DNA of 64,000 nucleotides, taken from Rhodoferax antarcticus ANT.BR (GTDB taxonomy: Bacteria > Pseudomonadota > Gammaproteobacteria > Burkholderiales > Burkholderiaceae_C). The translations under genes were made by a program, and so were the position numbers. The stretch is from assembly GCF_001938565.1 (NCBI RefSeq), contig NZ_MSYM01000009.1, forward strand, positions 1-64,000, given 5' to 3'. Shown in pieces: positions 56,477-64,000 of the stretch. Position 1 is the stretch's first letter, and every line of letters starts with the position of its first letter. The notes beneath the pieces were generated by a model. The model was not told the origin of the DNA and did not search any database. It worked only from the letters and a program-made list of their open reading frames with translations.

Positions 56477-57154
56477 ATGCATATCGAACCTGGCCTTGTA
56501 GAAGGCACCAAGATTTTCCTCAGTTACGCGAGCGCTGCGGGAGCGCTCGGTTATGCCGCCAAGTTGTCCGTGGACACCGTTCAAGGTGATGGCCTGATAG
56601 CCTTGCTGCTGCGATCCGCCATGGCCACTGCCTTGGTGTTCTGCTTTTTTGAAGTGCTGCCGCACCAGCCCGTGGGTGTTTCCGAGGTGCATCTGATTCT
56701 TGGCACCACTTTGTTGCTGATCTTTGGTGTCGCGCCTGCAGCCATTGGTCTGGCCGTTGGGCTGTTGGTTCAGGGTCTGTTTTTCGCGCCCCTCGACTTG
56801 CCGCAGTACGGCATGAATGTCACCACGCTGCTGGTGCCGCTGTTTGCCACCGCCGCGCTGGCTGGAAAGATCATCCCCAAGAGCACCGCGTATGTCGACA
56901 TCAGCTACGCCCAGGCGTTCAAACTGTCGGTGGCTTACCAGGGTGGCATTGTGGTGTGGGTCGGCTTTTGGGCGCTGTATGGCCAAGGTGTGGGTGCCGA
57001 GAACCTGGCCAGCGCGGCCAGTTTTGGTGCGGCTTACATGACCATCGTGCTGGCTGAACCGCTGATTGACCTGGGTGTGTTGGCCCTGGCCAAGATGATG
57101 CATCGCTTGCGGGGCAGTGTGGCTGTGGACAAACGCCTTTACAGCGCGGCCTGA
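56477..57154 (+). CDS. CbiM-like cobalt transporter membrane component
   Basis: 225 residues from ATG 56477, with AGGAGT upstream. The N-terminus MHIEPGLVEGTKI keeps the Met-His start that binds the metal in CbiM/NikM. About six membrane segments follow, with VLPHQPVGVSEVHLILG (conserved H residues) and LDLPQYGMNVTTLLVPLFA. It should take up Co2+ under cobalamin-riboswitch control. No CbiN, CbiQ or CbiO gene is adjacent; the ECF partners must lie elsewhere or be absent. Confidence 0.85.
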   Translation: MHIEPGLVEGTKIFLSYASAAGALGYAAKLSVDTVQGDGLIALLLRSAMATALVFCFFEVLPHQPVGVSEVHLILGTTLLLIFGVAPAAIGLAVGLLVQGLFFAPLDLPQYGMNVTTLLVPLFATAALAGKIIPKSTAYVDISYAQAFKLSVAYQGGIVVWVGFWALYGQGVGAENLASAASFGAAYMTIVLAEPLIDLGVLALAKMMHRLRGSVAVDKRLYSAA

Positions 57155-57378
57155 TAACGCATACCCCTGGCACCGACAGGTCGCGGTGCCTGAGCGTCTG
57201 AGCACCCTAGACGTGCCAGACCCAACCCGGCCCCTGCCGAGTGCGACGACGTCGGCAAAGCCATTGGCAACTATGCGTTGCCGCAAGAGCGGTATGGCGC
57301 GCCAAGCGCCATGGCCCGCCTGAGTGCAATGCCCCTTGACTCACCCTTTCATTGCGTTCGACTTCAAAAGGATCTCCC

Positions 57379-58443
57379 ATGCAAACCCGCAAAATCCCCG
57401 CCACCATCGTGACCGGCTTTTTGGGCAGTGGCAAAACCACGCTGTTGCGCCACCTGCTGACCAACGCCCAGGGCCGGCGCATTGCCGTCATCGTTAACGA
57501 GTTTGGCGAACTGGGCATCGACGGCGAACTGCTGCGCGGCTGCGGCATTGGCTGCGATGAAGAAGGTCAAGAGACTGGCCAGTTGTTCGAGCTGGCCAAC
57601 GGCTGCCTGTGCTGCACGGTGCAGGAAGAGTTTGCTCCGGTGATGGAGCAACTGGCTGCACGCCGGGATCAGATCGACTACCTGGTGATTGAGACCTCGG
57701 GGCTGGCACTGCCCAAGCCGTTGGTGCAGGCCTTTCAGTGGCCCGCGCTGCGCAATGCCTTCACGGTGGATGCGGTGATTACTGTGGTGGACGCGCCTGC
57801 CGTGGCCGCCGGTGACTTTGCCGACGACCCTGTAGCGGTTGACGCTCAGCGACGCGCCGACGAGAACCTGGACCATGACTCACCTTTGCACGAGCTATTT
57901 GAAGACCAGTTGGCCACGGCCGACTTGGTCATCGTGCACAAGACCGATGGCATGGACGCCGCTGACTTGGCCCGCGTAGAAGCCGCTATCCGCCTTAAAA
58001 CCCGGGCCGGTGTGAAGCTGGTGCACGCACAGCATGGCCGCGTAGCAGCAGAAGTTTTGCTCGGGCTGGAGCAGGCCGTGCAAGACGTGATCGACCAGCG
58101 CAAGACGCACCACGACGAGGAAGAAGACCACAACCACGATGCCTTTGATTCGGTTTGCGTGGGGCTGGACGTGGCCGACCGCGCGCAACTGCTGCGCGCG
58201 CTGGCCAGCCTGGTGACGCGCCATGAAATCTACCGAGTGAAAGGTTTTGTCGCGCTGCCCGGTGCGGCCATGCGCTTGGTGGCGCAGGGCGTGGGCCAGC
58301 GTTTTGACGCCTACTTTGACCGCGCCTGGCGTAGCGACGAGCCCCGCCTTACACGGCTGGTGCTCATTGGCGGTCACCTTGACGCCGCCCAGCTGCAAGG
58401 CGAGCTGCAGGCCGCAATGCAGGCTGTTCCAGCCACGGCCTAA
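57379..58443 (+). CDS. cobW: CobW-type GTPase metallochaperone
   Basis: 354 residues from ATG 57379 (AAAGGA upstream). Walker A is TIVTGFLGSGKTTLLRHLL, the metal-binding motif NGCLCCTVQEEF (CxCC), and VNEFGELGIDGELLRG and VHKTDGMDAADLARVEA complete the GTPase motifs. A His/Asp/Glu-rich stretch (KTHHDEEEDHNHDAF) lies before the C-terminal CobW_C domain. It is thought to deliver Co2+ to the CobN chelatase, whose gene starts 37 nt downstream. Confidence 0.94.
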   Translation: MQTRKIPATIVTGFLGSGKTTLLRHLLTNAQGRRIAVIVNEFGELGIDGELLRGCGIGCDEEGQETGQLFELANGCLCCTVQEEFAPVMEQLAARRDQIDYLVIETSGLALPKPLVQAFQWPALRNAFTVDAVITVVDAPAVAAGDFADDPVAVDAQRRADENLDHDSPLHELFEDQLATADLVIVHKTDGMDAADLARVEAAIRLKTRAGVKLVHAQHGRVAAEVLLGLEQAVQDVIDQRKTHHDEEEDHNHDAFDSVCVGLDVADRAQLLRALASLVTRHEIYRVKGFVALPGAAMRLVAQGVGQRFDAYFDRAWRSDEPRLTRLVLIGGHLDAAQLQGELQAAMQAVPATA

Positions 58444-58480
58444 GGAAGTCAGAACGGATTGGCAGTGAGCTAAGCCCGCC

Positions 58481-61400
58481 ATGCATCTGCTCGCCACCCG
58501 CCCCGGCGGCTACGTCGAAGACGATGGTCTGGGCGTGGTGCGGGTGGCGCAAACCCCCGGCGACATCGTGGTGCTGAGTGCGGCTGACACCACCCTGTCG
58601 CTATTGGCCGATGCGGTCGCCAGCCTGGGTGCCAGCTTCCCCACGGTGCGCCTGGCGAATCTGATGTGGCTGCGCCAGCCCGCCAGCATGGACCTGTATG
58701 TGGATGAGGTGCTGCGCCACGCCCGCGTGGTCATCATCGACCACTTGGGCGCGCCCAGTGATTGGGCCTATGTCGTGGAACAGGCCATGGAAAGGGCGCA
58801 GGAGCGTGGGCAGTGGCTGGCCATGTTCTCCGGGGATTTTTCCGAAGACCCGCAGTTGCTCATCCGCAGCACCGCGCCGCAAGACGACAGCCGCCACTTG
58901 TGGCGTTGCCTGCGCGAGGGGGGACGCGACAACGCGCGTAACTTCTTTCAGTTTATCGGCCATACGGTTTTTGGTCTGGGCGCGCGCCCGGTAGCGGCGG
59001 TGGTGTTGCCGCCCGCGCTGGTGTACCAGCCGCAACTTGACCAGGCCGCTTGGCTGTCCGGTGCGCCGGTGGCCTTGCTGGTGTTTTACCGTGCGCACTA
59101 TGAGTCCGGCAACACCGGGCTCTTTGACGCCATGTTGGCTGCATTGAGTCAGGTGGGTGTCAATGGCGTGGCGGTGGCGGTGGATTCACTGAAGAATTCG
59201 GCCAGCTTTGCCTTGCTGCAACAGGTGGCGGCGCAGCACCGTGTGGCGGTAGTCTTGAATGCCACCAGTTTTGCCGTGGCAGCGCTTGGCGGCGATGACG
59301 ATGCGCCGGGCCTGCCATCGGCGTCACTTGCCAACCGCATTGCAGGCGATGCGCCGGTGCTGCAGCTCATCACCGCGGGTTGCTCGCACGAGCAATGGCA
59401 GGCCGACCCGCATGGCTTGGCACCGCGCGACTTGGCCATGCAGGTGGTGTTGCCCGAGGTTGATGGCCGCATTGGCACCCGAGCCATCAGCTTCAAAGCG
59501 CTGGCATGGCGCTGCGAGCGCGCTGAGGTCGACGTCGTGCGCTACGAACCCGAGCCCGAGCGCATTGCTTTTGTCGCCGAGCTAGCGCGCCGCTGGTGTG
59601 TGCTGCGCGACAAACCCAACGCCGCCAAACGCGTGGCGCTGATTCTTGCCAACTACCCGAATGACGATTCCCGTCTGGCCAATGGCGTTGGGCTGGACAC
59701 ACCGGCCTCCACTGTGCTGATTTTGCAAGCTTTGCGCGATACCGGCTATGCCACCGGCACTCTGCCCGAAAACAGTGACGCCCTCATGGCGGAACTGGTG
59801 CGCGGCGTGACCAACAACCTAGACGCCAACGGCGCTCGTCCCGCCGGCCAAAGCCTGGCCATAGTCGATTACTTGGCTGACTTTCACACTTTGCCCGCCG
59901 AGAGCCAGGCGGCGGTGAATGCCTTATGGGGTTTGCCCGAGCAGGACACGATGGTGCGCGCAGGCCGTTTCATGGTGTCGGGCCAGCGCTATGGCAACGT
60001 TTTCGTGGGCAATCAGCCCGCGCGCGGTCGGGACCTGGACTTGGTGGCCACCTACCACGATGCCGATTTGGTGCCCACGCACAACTACCTGGCGTTTTAC
60101 TTTTGGCTGCGCCGCGACTTTGCCGTAGACGCGGTGGTGCACGTCGGCAAGCACGGCAATCTTGAATGGTTGCCCGGCAAAAGTGTGGCGTTGGGCGCGG
60201 CCTGCTGGCCTGATGCCATTCTGGGCCCGCTGCCACACCTGTACCCCTTTATCGTCAATGACCCCGGTGAAGGCAGCCAGGCCAAACGGCGCACGCAGGC
60301 GGTCATCATCGACCACCTGATGCCCGCCATGAGCCGTGCTGAAACCTATGGCCCGCTGCAGGCGCTGGAGCGGCAAATGGACGAGTATTACGAGGCCTTG
60401 TCGCTGGACCCGCGCCGTGCCAAGCTGCTGCGCGTCAGCATTCTGGAGGGCGTGTTGGCAAACAGCTTGCACCGGGAGCTGGGCTTTGAGAAACCGGCAG
60501 ACGATGCCGCCCGCGAAGCGCTGCTGCTTCGCCTGGACGCCTACCTGTGCGAAATTAAGGAGTCGCAGATTCGCGATGGCCTGCACATTCTGGGCTGCTC
60601 ACCGCAGGGCCGCCAGCGTACCGATACCTTGGTAGCGCTGGCCCGTTTTCCGGGTGGTAGAGGCCCAGGCCAAGGGAGTTTGTTGGCGGTTTTAGCGCAA
60701 GACTTGGGCTTATCCACCGTTCTGGGCTTTGATCCGCTCAGTCCCGAATGGGCGCTGCCCTGGCAGGGGCCACGACCCGACGAGCTGCAGCAACTCAGTG
60801 ACCAGCCCTGGCGCCACGCCGGGCACACGCGTGAACGGCTGGAGTTGCTGGCCGCGCAACTGGTGAGTTCGACGCTGGAATATGGCCATGCGTTGGATGC
60901 TTTGACTTGGCCCTGCTCGGCACCGGTGTTGCAGCGCATCTGCCAAACCTTGCGCCCTCGCTTGGACGCCTGTGGCCCCAACGAAATGGCGCAACTGCTG
61001 CGCGGCCTCTCGGGCTGCTTTGTGCCGCCAGGCCCCAGCGGCGCACCCACCCGTGGGCGGCCTGATGTGCTGCCCACCGGGCGCAACTTCTACAGTGTGG
61101 ACACGCGGGCGGTGCCGACCCCCACCGCCTACTTGATGGGTGCCAAAGCGGCCGACCGCTTGGTGGAGCGCCATTTGCAAGACCATGGCAACTATCCGCA
61201 ATCGGTCGGCTTGTCGGTGTGGGGCACCAGCACCATGCGCACCGGTGGCGAAGACATTGGGCAGGCGTTTTCGCTGTTGGGCGTGCGGCCCAAGTGGGCG
61301 GCAGGCAGCACCCGCGTGGTCGATGTTGAAATCCTGCCGATGACACTAAAGAACCGCCCGCGCATTGACGTGACGCTGCGTGTCTCTGGCTTCTTTCGCG

Positions 61401-62326
61401 ATGCCTTTCCCAATGTGATCGATCTGTTCGACACCGCTGTGCGCGCCGTGGCCGCAATATCGGAAGAAGACGAGCCAGATTCAGTGAATCCGATTCGCGC
61501 CCGCGTGCTGCGCGAGACGGCGCAGGCCCAGGCAGACGGGGTAGGCGAGACCGAGGCGCAGCGTGCGTCCACCTGGCGTGTGTTCGGCCCGCGCCCTGGC
61601 GGTTATGGCGCCGGTCTGCAAGAGCTGATAGGCAGTGGTAACTGGACCGATAGCGGCGATCTGGCCCAGGCCTACCTGCGCGCCGGTGCCTTTGCCTATG
61701 GGCAAGACGAACACGGCAGCGCGGCGCGTGGTGCGTTCGAGCAACGCCTGGCGAGCGTCGACGCGGTGTTGCAGAACCAGGACAACCGCGAGCACGACAT
61801 CCTGGATTCGGACGACTACTACCAGTTCCAGGGCGGCATGGCAGCAGCGGTGGAGCATCTCTCGGGTCTCCCAGCGGCGCTGTACCACGGCGACTTCAGC
61901 GTCCCCGGTGCGCCGCGCATTCGTACCTTGGGCGAGGAAGTGGCGCGCGTGGTGCGGTCGCGCGCGGTCAACCCCAAGTGGCTGGACGGCATGAAGCGCC
62001 ACGGCTACAAGGGCGCTTTTGAGATCGCTGCGACGGTGGATTACTTGTTTGCGTTTGATGCCACCACCGGCGTGGTGGGCGACCACCAATACGCGTTGCT
62101 CGCCGATGCCTATGTCCACGACGGCGACACGCGGGCGTTTTTGCAGCAGCACAATCCGCAGGCGCTGCGCGGCATTGGCGAGCGCCTGCTGGAGGCCATG
62201 CGCCGCGGCTTGTGGGCCGAGCCTGGCGACCACCGCCCCCGAATTGAAGACCATTTGTTGGCCTTGGAGCAGCAGCTGGAATCTTGCGAAGATATGACTT
62301 TCTTGAACAAGGATATTGCCCCATGA
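58481..62326 (+). CDS. cobN: Cobaltochelatase subunit CobN
   Basis: 1281 residues, the usual CobN size. It starts MHLLATRPGGYVEDDGLGVV and contains YLAFYFWLRRDFAVDAVVHV, GKHGNLEWLPGKSVALGAAC, YPFIVNDPGEGSQAKRRTQA, LLPTGRN-type DVLPTGRNFYSVDTRAVPTP and WGTSTMRTGGEDIGQAFSLL, all conserved in CobN/BchH large subunits. It inserts cobalt into hydrogenobyrinate a,c-diamide in the aerobic cobalamin pathway, with ATP from partner AAA+ subunits. The stop overlaps the start of the next gene (ATGA). Confidence 0.97.
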   Translation: MHLLATRPGGYVEDDGLGVVRVAQTPGDIVVLSAADTTLSLLADAVASLGASFPTVRLANLMWLRQPASMDLYVDEVLRHARVVIIDHLGAPSDWAYVVEQAMERAQERGQWLAMFSGDFSEDPQLLIRSTAPQDDSRHLWRCLREGGRDNARNFFQFIGHTVFGLGARPVAAVVLPPALVYQPQLDQAAWLSGAPVALLVFYRAHYESGNTGLFDAMLAALSQVGVNGVAVAVDSLKNSASFALLQQVAAQHRVAVVLNATSFAVAALGGDDDAPGLPSASLANRIAGDAPVLQLITAGCSHEQWQADPHGLAPRDLAMQVVLPEVDGRIGTRAISFKALAWRCERAEVDVVRYEPEPERIAFVAELARRWCVLRDKPNAAKRVALILANYPNDDSRLANGVGLDTPASTVLILQALRDTGYATGTLPENSDALMAELVRGVTNNLDANGARPAGQSLAIVDYLADFHTLPAESQAAVNALWGLPEQDTMVRAGRFMVSGQRYGNVFVGNQPARGRDLDLVATYHDADLVPTHNYLAFYFWLRRDFAVDAVVHVGKHGNLEWLPGKSVALGAACWPDAILGPLPHLYPFIVNDPGEGSQAKRRTQAVIIDHLMPAMSRAETYGPLQALERQMDEYYEALSLDPRRAKLLRVSILEGVLANSLHRELGFEKPADDAAREALLLRLDAYLCEIKESQIRDGLHILGCSPQGRQRTDTLVALARFPGGRGPGQGSLLAVLAQDLGLSTVLGFDPLSPEWALPWQGPRPDELQQLSDQPWRHAGHTRERLELLAAQLVSSTLEYGHALDALTWPCSAPVLQRICQTLRPRLDACGPNEMAQLLRGLSGCFVPPGPSGAPTRGRPDVLPTGRNFYSVDTRAVPTPTAYLMGAKAADRLVERHLQDHGNYPQSVGLSVWGTSTMRTGGEDIGQAFSLLGVRPKWAAGSTRVVDVEILPMTLKNRPRIDVTLRVSGFFRDAFPNVIDLFDTAVRAVAAISEEDEPDSVNPIRARVLRETAQAQADGVGETEAQRASTWRVFGPRPGGYGAGLQELIGSGNWTDSGDLAQAYLRAGAFAYGQDEHGSAARGAFEQRLASVDAVLQNQDNREHDILDSDDYYQFQGGMAAAVEHLSGLPAALYHGDFSVPGAPRIRTLGEEVARVVRSRAVNPKWLDGMKRHGYKGAFEIAATVDYLFAFDATTGVVGDHQYALLADAYVHDGDTRAFLQQHNPQALRGIGERLLEAMRRGLWAEPGDHRPRIEDHLLALEQQLESCEDMTFLNKDIAP

Positions 62327-63405
62327 CCGAGTTGATGGCCACCCGGCCAAAGGTGTTTCCCTTTACCGCGCTCGTTGGCCAGCAGACGCTGCAACGCGCT
62401 TTGCTGCTGGTCGCCATCGACCCCGGCATTGGCGGTGTGTTGATCAGCGGCCCCCGGGGCACGGCCAAATCTACCGCGGCCCGCGCGCTGGCGGACTTGC
62501 TGCCGCAGGCGCCGTTTGTGACCCTGCCGCTGGCCGCCAGTCTGGAGCAACTCGTCGGCACGCTGAATGTGGAGGACGTGCTGCGCGATGGCCAGCTCCG
62601 GTTGGCCCCGGGGCTGGTGGCGCGCGCGCACCACGGGGTGTTGTATGTGGATGAGGTCAATCTGTTGCCGGATGCGCTGGTGGATGCCCTGCTCGACGTG
62701 GCTGCCAGTGGCGTCAATACCGTGGAGCGCGACGGCATCTCGCAACAACATGCGGCGCGCTTTGTGCTGGTCGGCACCATGAATCCCGAAGAGGGCGAGT
62801 TGCGCCCGCAATTGCTGGACCGCTTTGGCCTGTTGGTGGCGCTGGAGAACCAGCGTGACCCCACTGAGCGCCAAGCGATTTTGCAAGTGCGTTTGGCCTT
62901 TGACGACGCGCCGCAGGCCCTGCACGCCAGCCATGCCGAGGCGTTGCAGAACTTGGCCGTGCAAGTGGCCACCGCGCGCGCGGCCTTGCCACGGCTGGCG
63001 TGGTCTGACGCAGTGCTGGCCCGTGCTGCGCAATGGGCACTTTCCGCAGGCGTGGACGGTGTGCGCGCAGATTTGGTCATGCTGCGCGCGGCTCGCGCCT
63101 GGGCGGCCTTGCAAGGGCGCCAGGCGGTGACGGTGGAGGATGTGGATGTGGTCGCAGAGTTGGCCTTGGCGCACCGTCGCACGGATGCAAGCAGCGGCGG
63201 TGGCGCCCCGCACCAAGCTTCCGGCCCTGACGGTGCGGCCAAGCCCTCACCGCCACGCGCGCCCAGCGAAAAACAGAGCGATTCCTCTGGCTCTCCATCC
63301 AGCGCAACGCCCCAGCCGCGAGGGGACTGGGGCGCGCTGCCACCCCAACCCGTGGCCACGACTCGGGTACACACTGTGGCGGGGTGGCCTGCAAAAAAAG
63401 CCTGA
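62323..63405 (+). CDS. ChlI/BchI-like AAA+ ATPase of the cobaltochelatase
   Basis: 360 residues from ATG 62323, overlapping cobN by 4 nt. Walker A is LISGPRGTAKSTAARALAD, Walker B VLYVDEVNLLPDALVD, then VGTMNPEEGELRPQLLDRFG (sensor 1 and arginine finger region). The C-terminus is a Pro/Ser-rich linker (KPSPPRAPSEKQSDSSGSPS) ending WPAKKA. This is the ATPase that drives CobN where CobS/CobT are absent. The frame stops at 63403-63405, right after a run of seven A; dropping one A would continue it into the following VWA-domain region. Confidence 0.92.
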   Translation: MTELMATRPKVFPFTALVGQQTLQRALLLVAIDPGIGGVLISGPRGTAKSTAARALADLLPQAPFVTLPLAASLEQLVGTLNVEDVLRDGQLRLAPGLVARAHHGVLYVDEVNLLPDALVDALLDVAASGVNTVERDGISQQHAARFVLVGTMNPEEGELRPQLLDRFGLLVALENQRDPTERQAILQVRLAFDDAPQALHASHAEALQNLAVQVATARAALPRLAWSDAVLARAAQWALSAGVDGVRADLVMLRAARAWAALQGRQAVTVEDVDVVAELALAHRRTDASSGGGAPHQASGPDGAAKPSPPRAPSEKQSDSSGSPSSATPQPRGDWGALPPQPVATTRVHTVAGWPAKKA

Positions 63406-64000
63406 GCCACCCCAGCCGCAACCCCGGCGGGGGGCGCAGCGGCGGGCGGTGGCAAAAGCCGGCGGTGAACTCAGGTTCTGAGGTTCAGCAGGCCAGTGCT
63501 GGCGGCCGTGTGGCGTGGCTGCCGACCTTGCTCGCCAAGGGCGCGCAGCCTTTGCAACGCATTCACCTGCGCCACCGTACAGCAGTGGTTGCACCTGTGC
63601 GCCTGCATTTGCTGTTGTTGGACACCTCGGGCTCCATGCGCCAAGGTGGGCGTCTGGCTTTGGCCAAGGGGTATGCGGCACGCTTGATTGAGCAGGCTGC
63701 GCGTGCGGGTGATCAGGTAGGTTTGCTGGTATTTGGCGGTGCAGGGGTGGAACTGCTGTTGGCGCCAGGACCAGCGCGCCGCGCGGCGGCAGTTCGCGTT
63801 TTGCAATGCGCCGGCGGTGGTGGAACCCCCTTGGCCCAGGCGCTGGAACATGCCAACCAGCTGCTGGCGCACGCCCAGCACCGGGGTATGACGACGCCAC
63901 AGGCAAGCTGGTTGTGGTTGTTAACCGATGGCCGCACGCTTGAAATACCAGCGGCGCCCGTGGGTGCTGTCAATGTGGTCGTGGTTGATTTTGAAGAGCG
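63406..64000 (+). pseudogene. ChlD-like VWA-domain part of the chelatase, apparently frameshifted, cut by window end
   Basis: From about 63393 one frame reads KKPEPPQPQPRRGAQRRAVA and AKAGGELR, then hits TGA near 63478. The next frame over continues SEVQQASAGGRVAWLPTLLA to the VWA domain with MIDAS motif LLLLDTSGSMRQGGRLALAK, then LVFGGAGVELLLAPGPARR and WLWLLTDGRTLE. Removing one A at 63393-63399 and one T at 63476-63477 joins ChlI, the basic linker and the VWA domain into one ChlID-type protein. The gene runs past base 64000. The frameshifts may be sequencing errors or true lesions. Confidence 0.75.

Overview
The window looks like a chromosomal segment of a betaproteobacterium, most probably of the Comamonadaceae (Rhodoferax/Polaromonas-like). 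This rests on the high GC content, the lptD-surA-rsmA block, the fused malic enzyme MaeB, the CobN-type cobaltochelatase, and a short dispersed repeat family of the kind I associate with that family. The assignment is an inference from gene content; no rRNA or tRNA gene is visible.

Layout. 1-3765 is one large CRISPR array (53 repeat starts, the last truncated). It reads left to right, with its leader and any cas genes outside the window, and part of it is tandemly duplicated. 3.8-8.2 kb holds an SPFH/SHOCT protein, a DUF2189 membrane protein, a MurU-like nucleotidyltransferase and PepP. 8.4-13.9 kb is a paaK-iorAB-glutamine-synthetase-like cluster for aryl-pyruvate/aryl-acetate metabolism. 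14.1-15.0 kb is a proline iminopeptidase gene broken by a stop codon. 15.3-18.7 kb has maeB and a secreted ribonuclease with a barstar-type inhibitor. 18.9-25.9 kb is the outer-membrane/rRNA block rsmA-surA-lptD (minus), amgK-like, rsmE and DUF2007 (plus). 26.0-27.1 kb is a chimeric ORF joining the start of a LivG-type ATPase to a HEPN-like tail. 27.2-32.6 kb holds a thioesterase, an iron alcohol dehydrogenase, an acyl-ACP-reductase-like protein and an ABC1 kinase. 32.7-33.3 kb is a broken vapBC pair interrupted by a 115-bp element ending in a CRISPR-like repeat. 33.6-38.9 kb is DUF4126, dbpA, an M48 lipoprotein protease and an M14 carboxypeptidase. 38.9-41.1 kb is the wreck of an opp operon. 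41.1-53.3 kb is housekeeping and metabolism (gshA, satP, amn, purT, NodIJ-type exporter, M19 dipeptidase, GMC oxidoreductase, srkA). 53.4-55.7 kb has an FKBP isomerase carrying the second copy of the 115-bp element, then a kinase/ATPase fusion. From 55.8 kb to the end a cobalamin riboswitch precedes cbiM-like, cobW, cobN and chlI/chlD-like genes, a cobalt uptake and insertion locus.

Two themes stand out. First, repeats are unusually active: a REP-like family of about 55 bp occurs about a dozen times and several copies lie in frame inside genes, and the 115-bp structured element occurs twice, each time just before a minus-strand start codon. Second, decay is frequent: pip, oppA and oppB each carry a TGA where the family has tryptophan (for oppB the residue is less certain), while vapBC, livG, hemerythrin, a DsbA-like gene and opp are truncated. 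Some of the small indels, in the first copy of the CRISPR duplication and in chlI/chlD, could be sequencing or assembly errors.
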